Positions 9,030 through 17,919 of a DNA stretch of 64,000 bases are shown here, one piece after another. The DNA comes from Spirosoma aerolatum (GTDB taxonomy: Bacteria; Bacteroidota; Bacteroidia; Cytophagales; Spirosomataceae): positions 7,635,501-7,699,500 of the forward strand of contig NZ_CP020104.1 in the NCBI RefSeq assembly GCF_002056795.1, written 5' to 3'. The first letter of the stretch is position 1. Every line of letters begins with the position of its first letter. The position numbers were made by a program, and so were the translations under genes. Below the pieces are notes generated by a model, which saw only the letters and a list, made by a program, of their open reading frames with translations, made no database searches and was not told where the DNA came from.

Positions 9030-11584
9030 TATCTCCAGCCCCGGTAACCCCGAACGCCGAAAGTAGCAATGGCCAGCATGGTAGCTGAGCTGATTGGCAT
9101 CAGGATAGCAGCTACAACCGGCGACAGATCACCAAACAGGGCGTAGCTTAGGCCAATGCCATTGTAGAGTAGGGAAACCACAAAGCTGAACCGGATGACG
9201 CGCATGCTGTATCGGCTAAAGTCCAGGAAAGTAGGTAGCTGAGTCAGCGCGTTTGCTTCGAGAATAGCGTCGCTGGCGGGAGTAAACTGAATGGTATCGT
9301 CGGTGACGGCCATACCGACATTCGCTTGCTTTAAGGCACCAGCATCGTTCAGCCCATCGCCAATCATCATGACCCGTTTGCCCGTGGCCTGCAAATGCTT
9401 GATGAAGGCTAGTTTTTCCTGAGGCCGACAGTTGAAATGCATTTGTCCAGCATCAGGGAACCATTGCTTCAATTCCGTTTTCGTATGGTCGTTATCACCT
9501 GACAACAAATAGAGCTGGTAAGATTTGTTCAGGCCGGTAAGCATGGTGTCCAGACCCGAACGGTACTGGTTCGGAAAACGGAAGCGTCCTCTGCATTCAT
9601 CGTCAATACTTACGTAAACTGCCGATTCGGAAGGGGTGGCAATATCCGTTTCGGTAGTTGAAGACGCAGACTGGGACGATGAAATCGCCCCCCCTGACAC
9701 AGCATCTTCACAAGCTAGAACAGATGCATTGACAAACGAACGTGTTCCTAGTTTAACAATTTGCCCATCTACCACCGCCTGAATGCCATGGCCGGGCACC
9801 TCGGTGAATAAATCCATTGGTAGTGACGAACAGTCTGCCAGATGGGCCGCCAGTATCCGGCTAAGTGGGTGAGCCGAGTGCCGCACCAGCGACGCAATCA
9901 TACTGCGCTCAATAGAAGTCAGTCTGGGCGAAAGCTCCTCAATAACACCCGAATCATCACTCTTTCGCTGGAACGCCAGCCCGGTCTTCCCTCTTTCAAC
10001 ATCCGTTGTGGCACTTTTTACCTCCGTTAGCGTACCCGTCTTGTCAAATACGATGGTATCGCAGGCGGCCATTTGCTCAATAACTTCCGCGTTTTTGAGG
10101 TACAAATGGCGTTTGCCTAACAGTCGCAGGCCATTACCCAGCGCAAATGGATATGAGAGCGACAACGCGCATGGGCAGGCAATAATCAGCACTGCTGTAA
10201 AAACATTGACCGCTCGTGCTGGATCGTGTTGCAGGTACCAATACAAACCGACGCCTGTAGCCAGCGTGATGACCGTAATGGTAAAATATTTCCCAACCGC
10301 ATCGGCAAAGGTGCGGATACGCGACTCATTATCCTTCTGAAACGCATCGTTGTTCCAGAGCTGGGTCAGGTAACTTTGCGATACGTCTCGGACAACTTCC
10401 AGTTCGATAGCTTCGCCGACCTGCTTGCCGCCTGCGTACACCAAGGCACCTGGCTCTTTCGATTCGGGTTCCGATTCGCCCGTTACGAAGCTGTAATCGA
10501 TGAGTGCGTTGCCTTTGTAAAGCAACCCATCGGCCGGTATCAGCTCCTGGTTACGAATCCTGATCCGATCACCTTTATGGAGTTGAGCAACTGGAACTAC
10601 GCGCTCCCCGCTCCCCGCCCCCTGTCCCTTGCTTCCGACTACCGTAACGGCCAGCGGGAAATAGGACTTATAATCACGCTCGAAGGAAAGAAATTCGTGG
10701 GTGCGCTGCTGGAACCATTTGCCACACAACAGAAAGAAAACCAGGCCCGTCAGCGAGTCGAAATACCCTGCTCCATTGAGCCACAACACTTCGTAGGCTC
10801 CCCGGAAGAACGCGACCAGAATACCCAGCAAAATCGGCAAGTCGATGTTGATAATCCCTTTGCGGAGGCTCGACCAAACCGATTCGAAATAACCCGATGC
10901 CGCATAGAAAACGACCGGAATGGCCAGTAGTAAGTTAAGAATGCCGAAAACGTGCTTGAACGATACATCGTCGAGACCGAGGTATTCCGGGAAACTGAAC
11001 AGCATGATGTTGCCCGCACAGAATCCGGCTACACCCAGTCGGTAAAGAAACGGTCGATTGGAGGTTTTCTGCCCTTCTTTTACCACATCGTTCAGGCTGA
11101 TCAGGGGTTCGTAGCCAATTGAACTCAGTAATTCGACCACCTGCCGAAGTGTAATTTCGGATGGGTTATACGTAATAAAAACTTGTTTCTTCAGAAAATC
11201 GACCCGCGACTGCTGGATGGCCGGGTTAATCCGGTATAAATGCTCCAGCAGCCACAGGCACGAACTACAGTGTATGGTGGGTACGTAAAACGTGACCTTC
11301 GCCACAGAATCGCCCGAAAACTCCAGTAATTGAGCAACGATGTCGGGGTGGTCTAAAAATTCCAGACGAGTTTGTTGAGCAACAGTAGCGGTTTGTGTAG
11401 TTCCCGGACGGTTGGTTCCTGGTTCAATGGCATAGTACTGGCAAAGCTGGTGTTGGCTCAAAATGGAGTATACCGTTTTACAACCGTCGCAGCAGAAGTG
11501 CTTATCATCGAAAATAAGGTACTCGTCCAGACATTCATTGCCACAGTGGTAGCAGACCGTTGGGGAAATTGTTGCCGTATTCAT
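9029..11584 (-). CDS. ccoI: CcoI/FixI-type copper-translocating P-type ATPase
   Basis: 851 residues. The N-terminus carries the Cys-rich ATPase-associated motif (CYHCGNEC at 11-18, then CCDGC) and an HMA-like domain with HCSSC. After the membrane helices come the ion-binding CPC at 470-472 (IACPCALS), the phosphorylated Asp514 (DKTGTLT), the HP motif (SAHPLSR) and GDGLND. CcoI exports or delivers copper for assembly of cbb3 cytochrome oxidase. No oxidase gene is in the window. The soluble domain has low-complexity Ser/Thr-rich inserts (SSSQSASSTTE). It is divergent from hemN, with an Fnr-like palindrome between them, which fits oxygen-responsive control. Confidence 0.9.
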   Translation of the reverse strand: MNTATISPTVCYHCGNECLDEYLIFDDKHFCCDGCKTVYSILSQHQLCQYYAIEPGTNRPGTTQTATVAQQTRLEFLDHPDIVAQLLEFSGDSVAKVTFYVPTIHCSSCLWLLEHLYRINPAIQQSRVDFLKKQVFITYNPSEITLRQVVELLSSIGYEPLISLNDVVKEGQKTSNRPFLYRLGVAGFCAGNIMLFSFPEYLGLDDVSFKHVFGILNLLLAIPVVFYAASGYFESVWSSLRKGIINIDLPILLGILVAFFRGAYEVLWLNGAGYFDSLTGLVFFLLCGKWFQQRTHEFLSFERDYKSYFPLAVTVVGSKGQGAGSGERVVPVAQLHKGDRIRIRNQELIPADGLLYKGNALIDYSFVTGESEPESKEPGALVYAGGKQVGEAIELEVVRDVSQSYLTQLWNNDAFQKDNESRIRTFADAVGKYFTITVITLATGVGLYWYLQHDPARAVNVFTAVLIIACPCALSLSYPFALGNGLRLLGKRHLYLKNAEVIEQMAACDTIVFDKTGTLTEVKSATTDVERGKTGLAFQRKSDDSGVIEELSPRLTSIERSMIASLVRHSAHPLSRILAAHLADCSSLPMDLFTEVPGHGIQAVVDGQIVKLGTRSFVNASVLACEDAVSGGAISSSQSASSTTETDIATPSESAVYVSIDDECRGRFRFPNQYRSGLDTMLTGLNKSYQLYLLSGDNDHTKTELKQWFPDAGQMHFNCRPQEKLAFIKHLQATGKRVMMIGDGLNDAGALKQANVGMAVTDDTIQFTPASDAILEANALTQLPTFLDFSRYSMRVIRFSFVVSLLYNGIGLSYALFGDLSPVVAAILMPISSATMLAIATFGVRGYRGWR

Positions 11585-11630
11585 CGTTCAGAATTTGGAC
11601 GCAAGTTGGCACAGGTATTGGCTACGTACC

Positions 11631-11644
11631 CTGATAATCATCAG
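11631..11644. promoter_or_regulatory. Fnr/Crp-family-like palindrome between ccoI and hemN
   Basis: ctgataatcatcag is a perfect palindrome with the core TGAT-N4-ATCA, differing from the Fnr consensus TTGAT-N4-ATCAA only in the outermost base of each half. It lies in the shared upstream region of two genes that are Fnr targets in other bacteria. A CAACTTG-like -7 element for ccoI (complement of 11602-11609) would place the site about 42 bp upstream of transcription start. This is inference from pattern and position. Confidence 0.5.
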
Positions 11645-11706
11645 CAGATGGCCTGATACGGCTCAGTATTTAGGACTTCATGAGGGGAGAAATTTGTAAA
11701 AAATGC

Positions 11707-11826
11707 GAGGAGCGGGGCGCTGGGGACGTGGAGCAAGGAGCGTGGAGCAGGGGTGAGCTATTCATCTTTGAAATCTGTATACTAACTCCCTGCACTTTGC
11801 ACCCCGCCCCCAGCGCCCTGCTCCTC
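11707..11826. repeat. Imperfect inverted repeat in the hemN leader
   Basis: 19-nt arms at 11707-11725 and 11808-11826 pair with one mismatch (gaggagcggggcgctgggg against ccccagcgccctgctcctc). They are embedded in tandem gagcgaggagcag-like units. The element ends 18 bp before the hemN ATG and would be a large GC-rich structure in the 5' leader. Confidence 0.7.
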
Positions 11827-11844
11827 GCTCCTCGCCCCGCAGCT

Positions 11845-13203
11845 ATGCACCTGATTCAGAAATACAACGTTCCCGGTCCACGCTACACGAGCTATCCGAC
11901 CGTACCCTTCTGGGATGAAACCACTTTTAGCGAAACCGCCTGGATACGCAACCTGCATCGGGCATTTGCGGTAAGTAATGGCAAAACAGGAATCAGTCTT
12001 TATATCCACCTACCGTATTGCGAAAGCCTTTGCACATTTTGCGGCTGCAACAAGCGGATCACTAAAAACCATTCCGTAGAAGCCCCTTACATCGATGCAC
12101 TGCTGGCGGAATGGAATATCTACTGCGATCTGCTGCCCGAAAAACCGTGTATTGCCGAGCTACATCTGGGTGGTGGAACGCCGAGCTTTTTTACACCCGA
12201 TGAGTTAAAACGGCTGCTTACGGGTATTTTCAATCAGGCTACACCTACCGAATTGCCCGATTATGGCTGGGAAGGCCACCCTAACAACACGACCCGCGAA
12301 CACTTACAGATATTATACGACTTCGGATTTCGGCGGGTAAGTTTTGGCATTCAGGATTACGACCCAGCTGTACAGAAAGCTATTCACCGGATTCAGCCCG
12401 TCGAGAACGTAAAACGCGTGACCGACTGGGCACGCGAAATTGGCTACACATCCATCAGTCATGATCTGGTGTTTGGATTACCGTTCCAGACCACCAATTC
12501 GATTATCGACATGATTTACCAGACGCTGATTTTTCGACCCGACCGGATTGCGTTTTACTCGTATGCTCACGTGCCCTGGATCAAGGGAAACGGCCAGCGG
12601 GGCTTTCGGGACGAGGATTTACCATCAGGCGAAGAGAAACGTATTCTCTACGAAACCGGACGGGCGCTGCTGGAAGAGGGCGGCTATATTGAAATTGGGA
12701 TGGACCATTTTGCCCGCCCGCACGATTCCCTGTACAAGGCGATGGAAGCCGGTACGCTGCATCGAAATTTTATGGGCTATACAACCGCCCAAACTCAAGT
12801 ATTGATTGGCCTGGGCGCATCGTCTATTGGTGATGTATGGACGGCTTTTGCCCAGAACGAGAAAGATGTCGACCTGTATATGAATCGTGTATTAGCCGGA
12901 GAATTGCCCCTCTTACGTGGGCATGTACTGGATGATCAGGACCAGTTTCTGCGTCGGCAAATTCTGAACATCATGTGTAAAGGAAAAACCAACTGGCACC
13001 TGGGCAACTGGTCGAAACGGGAGTGGGAGGCTCTGGAAACGCGGCTGGAAGCGTTCTGGCTCGACGGCTTGATCGATTACACGGCCGAAGGGTTACAAGT
13101 CCGGGCGGAAGGGCGTCCATTTCTACGAAATATCTGTATGGCGTTTGATGAGCGATTGAACTACGCTAACCCACAAACCCGGCTCTTTTCGCAGACGGTG
13201 TAA
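11845..13203 (+). CDS. hemN: Oxygen-independent coproporphyrinogen III oxidase
   Basis: 452 residues from the ATG at 11845. The in-frame ATG at 11680 would translate the hairpin repeat as a low-quality leader, whereas MHLIQKYNVPGPRYTSYPT is the family's normal N-terminus. The radical-SAM cluster ligands are Cys59, Cys63 and Cys66 with the extra Cys68 (YCESLCTFCGC), followed by LGGGTPSF. HemN converts coproporphyrinogen III to protoporphyrinogen IX without oxygen, in the cytoplasm. Pairing with ccoI suggests coordinated heme and copper supply to a high-affinity oxidase under low oxygen. Confidence 0.95.
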   Translation: MHLIQKYNVPGPRYTSYPTVPFWDETTFSETAWIRNLHRAFAVSNGKTGISLYIHLPYCESLCTFCGCNKRITKNHSVEAPYIDALLAEWNIYCDLLPEKPCIAELHLGGGTPSFFTPDELKRLLTGIFNQATPTELPDYGWEGHPNNTTREHLQILYDFGFRRVSFGIQDYDPAVQKAIHRIQPVENVKRVTDWAREIGYTSISHDLVFGLPFQTTNSIIDMIYQTLIFRPDRIAFYSYAHVPWIKGNGQRGFRDEDLPSGEEKRILYETGRALLEEGGYIEIGMDHFARPHDSLYKAMEAGTLHRNFMGYTTAQTQVLIGLGASSIGDVWTAFAQNEKDVDLYMNRVLAGELPLLRGHVLDDQDQFLRRQILNIMCKGKTNWHLGNWSKREWEALETRLEAFWLDGLIDYTAEGLQVRAEGRPFLRNICMAFDERLNYANPQTRLFSQTV

Positions 13204-13242
13204 GATTATAGCTTACCGCCTTCTGTTTTCAATTGTGAATGC

Positions 13243-13327
13243 TTTTGTCATGCTGAAGAACGAAGCATCTTCGGTAGCCGCTATAACTCCAGCTACCAAA
13301 GATGCTTCGTTCCTCAGCATGACAAAG
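13243..13327. repeat. Long inverted repeat (gtcatgctga-gaacgaagcatct family)
   Basis: Arms of about 36 nt at 13243-13278 and 13292-13327 pair with roughly three mismatches. It lies between the convergent ends of hemN and the dioxygenase gene. It shares the pattern gtcaNNcNgaNgaa...atctt with the elements at 20085 and 24182. Confidence 0.85.
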
Positions 13328-13352
13328 TTTATAGTCAGCCACCGTAAACCTA

Positions 13353-14345
13353 CTATTCCCACTTATCTAGCCCCAGCAGTTTGCGGCCTAGTGGGCTTAG
13401 CTCGGCGGTTTGATAGCGGGTTTTCTCCCAGCCGCGCGGGTCACCGGGGAACGCGTAGCCTTCCGGAGCGACACGGTCGCGCCAGGAGGTAATTCGCCAC
13501 TGACGCAGCGCTTCGTTATCTTCTTCGGCAGGCATCATCGAGATGTATTGGGCAATCCGCACCTTATCGGTCGACCGATTGGGTCGGATACCGTGCGGTT
13601 GTGTACTGTTGAAAATGAGCAGGTCGCCCGCTTCCATCTTTACCTTTACCAGCTCGAAACCTGTTGTGTCGGGTTTAAAATGGTCTCGGTCGGCGGGTTG
13701 GGTAAGTTTCCAGGTATCGTAGGTTCGATACAGTTCAGGAATGCATTGGAAGCCACCCATGTTTTCGTCGGTCTGATCGGCCAGCGCCAGTACGCCCTGT
13801 ACGTTTTGGGGTCGGGTTTCAGGGTCGTAATCCCAGTGTATAAAGCCTTTGAACGTATCCTGGGGACGTAGCGGAAAGTTCAGGTTAGCCCGGTCGATGG
13901 TGACCCAGAGCTTTTCAGTACCCCATATATCCACAAAAGCATCATATACGCGCTGGTATTGCCGATTGTCCCACTCGTACTGATGGTTGTAGAGTTCAAC
14001 CATGCCGCTACCCGTCAGTTCTTTCATCTTCATTTCGGCGCGGGGCGGAGCATACCAGGTAGTAGGGTCGGCAGGATCTTTTTCTTCAAATTCCCACAGA
14101 AGCGCTGCCAGCCGCTCGGCGTTTTCTTTCGGCACCGCCTGTTTGATGACTACATACCCATTTGTGATCCAGAATTGCCAGTCTTCTTCCGAAAGCACGC
14201 GTAACGGTTGACTCGGTCCGTCCCCATGATTCGAACGGTTGCTTAGTTTGAGTTTGCTGCTGGTAGCCGTCGATGGATTGCCTGGAATGTCTTTATGAAC
14301 GTTATTCGGAATCATCGTCGGGGCCATTGTCTGCGTTGCTTCCAT
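13353..14345 (-). CDS. Phytanoyl-CoA dioxygenase (PhyH) family Fe(II)/2-oxoglutarate enzyme
   Basis: 330 residues. The first 45 residues are polar and probably disordered; the PhyH fold follows. The iron triad is His170 and Asp172 (FIHWDYD) plus His251 (NSTQPHGIRPN), with Arg254 a candidate 2-oxoglutarate ligand. PhyH enzymes hydroxylate or otherwise oxidise small organic acids, sugars or lipids in the cytoplasm; the substrate here is not evident. It is divergent from an AraC regulator 155 bp away, a likely regulator-target pair. It lies just beyond the aromatic locus, so an oxidative role on aromatic ethers is conceivable but unsupported. Confidence 0.85.
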   Translation of the reverse strand: MEATQTMAPTMIPNNVHKDIPGNPSTATSSKLKLSNRSNHGDGPSQPLRVLSEEDWQFWITNGYVVIKQAVPKENAERLAALLWEFEEKDPADPTTWYAPPRAEMKMKELTGSGMVELYNHQYEWDNRQYQRVYDAFVDIWGTEKLWVTIDRANLNFPLRPQDTFKGFIHWDYDPETRPQNVQGVLALADQTDENMGGFQCIPELYRTYDTWKLTQPADRDHFKPDTTGFELVKVKMEAGDLLIFNSTQPHGIRPNRSTDKVRIAQYISMMPAEEDNEALRQWRITSWRDRVAPEGYAFPGDPRGWEKTRYQTAELSPLGRKLLGLDKWE

Positions 14346-14379
14346 AGCTGATTTGTATTTTTAGTGTTTTAAGTTGTAA

Positions 14380-14387
14380 CAAAGTTA
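14380..14387 (-). promoter_or_regulatory. Candidate -7 box for the PhyH gene
   Basis: Read on the minus strand this is TAACTTTG, an exact TAnnTTTG match to the Bacteroidota -7 element, 35 bp upstream of the ATG. No clear TTTG -33 element is found at the expected spacing, which fits activator dependence. Confidence 0.45.
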
Positions 14388-14500
14388 GCCAGACTGCTTA
14401 GCGACGTGTTAGGACAGAAATTGCTACTTTTTGCACTATATTGCTCCTGACTTACCATTTTTTAGACAATTGAGGCATTCATTGGTAAAAAGAAAGCATT

Positions 14501-15346
14501 TTGAAGGTCGTTTTAGAAGAAATCAACCCCGATGCCAACAGTTCATTTCATCTGTTGCTGACACCCCATCTGAGTGAGGTGTTTCTCTGGCATTATCACC
14601 CTGAGTACGAAATCGTGTATATCGAAGGAGCGAGTGGAACCCGTCATGTGGGCGACCACATTTCGCGGTACGAAGGGAGCGACCTAGTGTTTATTGGCCC
14701 CAATATTCCGCACCTCAATTTCGATTATGGCGTTCAGACAGAGCACCAAAAAGTGGTTGTGCAGTTGAAGCAGAATTTTCTGGGCGATACACTTTGGCAG
14801 GCCCCGGAGTTCAATGCCATTACAGATTTGTTCGAACGGGCGCGGTCGGGTATTTCGTTTTACGGGCAGACCAAGCAGGACGTGGGCGATCAGTTGAAAC
14901 AATTAGCTCAGTTGCCCCCCTTCGAGCGACTGATGAAACTGCTGGCTATTTTTCAACAACTGGCTACCAGTACCGAATGGACATCGCTACAGGGTGAGGC
15001 TGTGACCAATGCGTACAACTTGACGGAGCAACTCCGGCTGAAAAAGGTCAATCAATTTATTGCTGAACAGTATGGCCGCAAAATTGAGGTCGATGAGGCA
15101 GCGGCTGTGGCTAACCTGACCAAAGCCGCTTTTTGCCGCTACTTCAAACGCATGACGCACCTGACCTTTACGCAGTTTCTGAACCAATACCGGGTCAATC
15201 AGGCGCAGAAGCTGTTGCTGGTCGACCGGACGGTATCGGAAGCCTGTTTCGCCTGTGGTTTTGACAGCCTGTCGTATTTTACTAAAATTTTCCGGCGCGT
15301 AACTGGCGAAAACCCGCTACAGTTTAAAAAGCGACATCGGAGTTAG
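14501..15346 (+). CDS. AraC-family transcriptional regulator
   Basis: 281 residues with a TTG start at 14501; no in-frame ATG lies near, and the protein reads as complete from there. The N-terminal cupin domain carries the ligand-binding pattern HYHPEYEIVYIEG. Two AraC helix-turn-helix motifs lie in the last 100 residues (EVDEAAAVANLTKAAFCRYFK and SEACFACGFDSLSYFTKIF). It is divergent from the PhyH gene, its probable target. The cupin suggests a small-molecule effector, possibly a sugar or organic acid. Confidence 0.88.
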   Translation: MKVVLEEINPDANSSFHLLLTPHLSEVFLWHYHPEYEIVYIEGASGTRHVGDHISRYEGSDLVFIGPNIPHLNFDYGVQTEHQKVVVQLKQNFLGDTLWQAPEFNAITDLFERARSGISFYGQTKQDVGDQLKQLAQLPPFERLMKLLAIFQQLATSTEWTSLQGEAVTNAYNLTEQLRLKKVNQFIAEQYGRKIEVDEAAAVANLTKAAFCRYFKRMTHLTFTQFLNQYRVNQAQKLLLVDRTVSEACFACGFDSLSYFTKIFRRVTGENPLQFKKRHRS

Positions 15347-15358
15347 TTTGAGGTTTTA

Positions 15359-15384
15359 GCTGACAGATGCTTTCATCTGACAGC
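15359..15384. repeat. 11-bp perfect hairpin between convergent genes
   Basis: gctgacagatg/catctgacagc at 15359-15369 and 15374-15384 with a 4-nt loop. There is no T-run on either side. It sits between the ends of the AraC gene and the stress-protein gene and may act as a weak bidirectional transcript end. Confidence 0.65.
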
Positions 15385-15410
15385 ACAACAAAAAGTGACA
15401 GTTGGTGGAT

Positions 15411-16253
15411 TCAGGATTCTGCCTTTTGATGGAAAATCATTAGGGAAATGTGCGAATAAAGCGTCATGATCCGGGTCATGCTTTTGCCAAAGAGTTTTTC
15501 GGGTAAACTACGCTGGTGAGCCGACATGACTAGCAAATCCACCCTGTTTTCGTCCAGATACTGCTCCAGCGTTTTTTCGACACTAGTGCCTTTGACCAGT
15601 CGGAAGCGGATATCAAAAGTTCCGATTTCGGATTTTACCTGCTGTTCAAAACTTGCCAGTGTTTTCACGGCCTCATCCGATTCGTCCCTGGTAATGTGGA
15701 TCACCGTGACATTGCTATTGAAAGCCTGCGCAATTGGCACCAGTTTTTGCAGATTGTCGATATCGCCCGGTACATAATCACTGGCATAGACGATCTCGTC
15801 TAGCATTTCCAGGGGCTGGTTTTCCGGTATGGCGATCACAGGGCATTTGACTTTTTCCACCACCCACGAGGTATTGGTGCCAAACAACTTGCCCTCTAGT
15901 CGGCTACCCGAACCCTGAGTACCCATAACAATGAGGTCAACGCCTTTTTCAGCCACCAAACGAAGCATTTCCTCATGAAAATCCGTATCACTGCTGATAA
16001 ATTCAGGCGTTGAAAAGGTGTCGATGGTGCCAACACGGGCGTACAAGTCTTTTAACTTCTGATCGGTATGCTCTTTTACCACTTGTAGTTCATGGTCAAA
16101 TGAGTTAGCCGATACATAAGCACTGGTGTGGTGGCTGTGGAACGAATGAAAAACAATAAGCCGGGCCTGTAGCTTTTGCGACAGATTACTGGCGAAATGC
16201 AGTGCATTTTCTGAGTTTTTCGAAAAATCGACCGGTACCAGAATGGTTTCCAT
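15411..16253 (-). CDS. Universal stress protein, tandem Usp domains
   Basis: 280 residues with two UspA domains (about 1-145 and 150-278). The first ends with an ATP-binding pattern GTQGSGSRLEGKLFG followed by NTSW; the second has the looser VMSAHQRSLPEKLFGKS. Tandem Usp proteins are cytoplasmic, bind adenine nucleotides and are induced by stress or growth arrest. The gene is downstream of the MFS carrier on the same strand but separated by 233 bp with an inverted repeat, so it is probably not part of the aromatic operon. Confidence 0.9.
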   Translation of the reverse strand: METILVPVDFSKNSENALHFASNLSQKLQARLIVFHSFHSHHTSAYVSANSFDHELQVVKEHTDQKLKDLYARVGTIDTFSTPEFISSDTDFHEEMLRLVAEKGVDLIVMGTQGSGSRLEGKLFGTNTSWVVEKVKCPVIAIPENQPLEMLDEIVYASDYVPGDIDNLQKLVPIAQAFNSNVTVIHITRDESDEAVKTLASFEQQVKSEIGTFDIRFRLVKGTSVEKTLEQYLDENRVDLLVMSAHQRSLPEKLFGKSMTRIMTLYSHISLMIFHQKAES

Positions 16254-16397
16254 GATAATAGTATAACGCTTTTCGGGCGCTGATTAGTCAACCGTAAAAG
16301 TACCGGGAAACAATTTTTTCAACGATGACTTCAGTCATGGCTCAACATGAGAATCACCTTTTGCCTGGTTGACTTACCCTAACTCCGAATAAACATT

Positions 16398-16473
16398 CAC
16401 CGCGAGGACGCAAAGCCACAAGGAACAAAACGTATTGATGGTCAATTCTTAGCGCCTTTGCGTCCTCGCGGTG
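16398..16473. repeat. 18-bp perfect inverted repeat (ccgcgaggacgcaaag family)
   Basis: The arms at 16398-16415 and 16456-16473 are exact complements with a 40-nt loop. The right arm ends 13 bp before the stop of the MFS carrier gene. A related copy is at 21381-21449. Sequences of this kind recur in intergenic DNA of many unrelated bacteria. Confidence 0.85.
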
Positions 16474-16486
16474 GAGAACAATTTAT

Positions 16487-17785
16487 CTACCGAATCTTTT
16501 TCGACGAAATGTATAACGTCATGATGCCAGCGAAGATGGTAGGAACAGCATAGATCAGAAAGTTCGTCACCATCGATAACCCCATGCCAATCAGCACACC
16601 CCCAACAGCGGGACCAATAATGCCCCCCAACCGACCGATACCGATTGACCAGCCGACCCCCGTTGTCCGAAATTCCGTTGGATAGAGTCGGGCGGCTACG
16701 GCGTACAAGCCAACAAAGCCTCCCTGAATGCCGAAACCCAATAGGCCAAATAAAACTAACAGCAATGATGAGCCCATAAATAATCCGAAAATAGCCATCA
16801 ATACGCCCGTCATAATCAGGAATATACCGATGGTTTTTTTGAGGCCAATCCGGCTCGAAAAATAGCCCTGCGTAACAATGCCAAAAAAGGCGCCTACGTT
16901 GAACACCGTTCCGGCATAAATGGCTAATTCAATGGAAAGACCCGCGTTGGAAGCTAGTTTCGGAATCCAGCTTGTCAAGAAATACAACGTCGCAAAGGCT
17001 AGAAATAGAGCAATCCACAACTGAATCGTCGGGGTTTTGTATTCGCCATCCAGAACTGCTGTCAGTGGAATGCCCTGCCGTCGGGTGGGTTTGGGAGGCA
17101 GTACCGATAGGGTATTCATCCGCATCCGATCCAGAATCACATTGGCTTTTACCAGGGCATCAGCAGGCTGCGACTTCAGATAAAACTCCAGCGATTCGGT
17201 CAGGAAAAACTGGATAACGGGAAGCGCCACCAACGTTGCCATACCTGCCAGTTGGAACATCGTTTGCCAACCCGATTCCGGAATGACACGAGCAGCTACT
17301 AACCCCGACAGTACTGCCCCAACCGGATAGCCACCAATAGCGAAGCTTACCCAAAAATCTTTGGTTTTATCGGGCGTATATTCGGCCGCCAGCGCTGCCG
17401 TACTGGCCAGCATGCTGCCAATGCCTAAGCCACTCACAAAGCGAAATCCAATTAAATGAAGCACCGAAGTCGACTCAGCCGTCAGGTAGATGCTAACGCC
17501 CATAATGGCGGCACTGATCAGGATCATGGTTTTCCGACCGAGGGTATCGGCAAACGGAGCCAGCAACAACGCACCGAAGGTCATCCCGAACAGACCTGAA
17601 CTGAACACAATACCCAGGGCTTCGGGACTCGACTTCCAGCTTTTGGCAATGGCTGGCGCTGCATACGAAATGACCATCACGTCCATGCCATCGAGCATGT
17701 TCATCAGGAAGCAGATCAATACCGTTGTGTATTGTAGCCGCGTGATGGGTTGCTGGTCAATCAGAGTTTTGGGGCTAACGTCCAT
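16487..17785 (-). CDS. MFS transporter, aromatic acid:H+ symporter (AAHS) type
   Basis: 432 residues with about twelve membrane helices. The first helix carries LDGMDVMVISYAAPAIA, close to the DGxD motif of PcaK/BenK-type AAHS carriers. The loop after helix 2 has FADTLGRKTMIL, the MFS A-motif in slightly altered form, and the motif repeats as YFSSRIGLKKTIG in the second half. AAHS carriers import 4-hydroxybenzoate, protocatechuate or related acids with protons. It is the last gene of the minus-strand aromatic series, so it is the probable uptake step. Which acid it prefers cannot be read from sequence. Confidence 0.82.
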   Translation of the reverse strand: MDVSPKTLIDQQPITRLQYTTVLICFLMNMLDGMDVMVISYAAPAIAKSWKSSPEALGIVFSSGLFGMTFGALLLAPFADTLGRKTMILISAAIMGVSIYLTAESTSVLHLIGFRFVSGLGIGSMLASTAALAAEYTPDKTKDFWVSFAIGGYPVGAVLSGLVAARVIPESGWQTMFQLAGMATLVALPVIQFFLTESLEFYLKSQPADALVKANVILDRMRMNTLSVLPPKPTRRQGIPLTAVLDGEYKTPTIQLWIALFLAFATLYFLTSWIPKLASNAGLSIELAIYAGTVFNVGAFFGIVTQGYFSSRIGLKKTIGIFLIMTGVLMAIFGLFMGSSLLLVLFGLLGFGIQGGFVGLYAVAARLYPTEFRTTGVGWSIGIGRLGGIIGPAVGGVLIGMGLSMVTNFLIYAVPTIFAGIMTLYISSKKIR

Positions 17786-17827
17786 GGGTCAAAGTAGATT
17801 GGGTTTAGGAACTGTATGCTCAGGTTA

Positions 17828-17919
17828 AGAAGTTGTTTGAGTTAGCCATTGTACAGCTTTTGCCAGTTAGGGCGAGGTCAGGTTCTTACAACCTAACCTC
17901 ACGAACTCAAACAACTTCT
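17828..17919. repeat. Nested inverted repeat ending inside the amidohydrolase gene
   Basis: Outer 16-bp arms at 17828-17843 and 17904-17919 (agaagttgtttgagtt) are exact complements. Inner 11-nt arms at 17874-17884 and 17890-17900 pair with one mismatch. The right outer arm contains the last codons and stop of the amidohydrolase gene (17907-17909). Confidence 0.8.

Noticed and set aside
8947..9069. N-terminal extension of the MFS protein to 9069
   Set aside because: It would translate the inverted repeat and overlap the ccoI end; the residues are Cys/Lys-rich and unlike a transporter start.
10226..10930. Antisense frame of 234 residues inside ccoI
   Set aside because: It has no family character, and the opposite strand carries all P-type ATPase motifs.
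11680..11844. Longer hemN from 11680
   Set aside because: The extra 55 residues are translation of the GC-rich repeat; the family N-terminus begins at 11845.
13243..13327. CRISPR-like repeats in gene gaps
   Set aside because: The gaps hold single inverted pairs, not regularly spaced direct repeats with unique spacers, and no cas gene is present.
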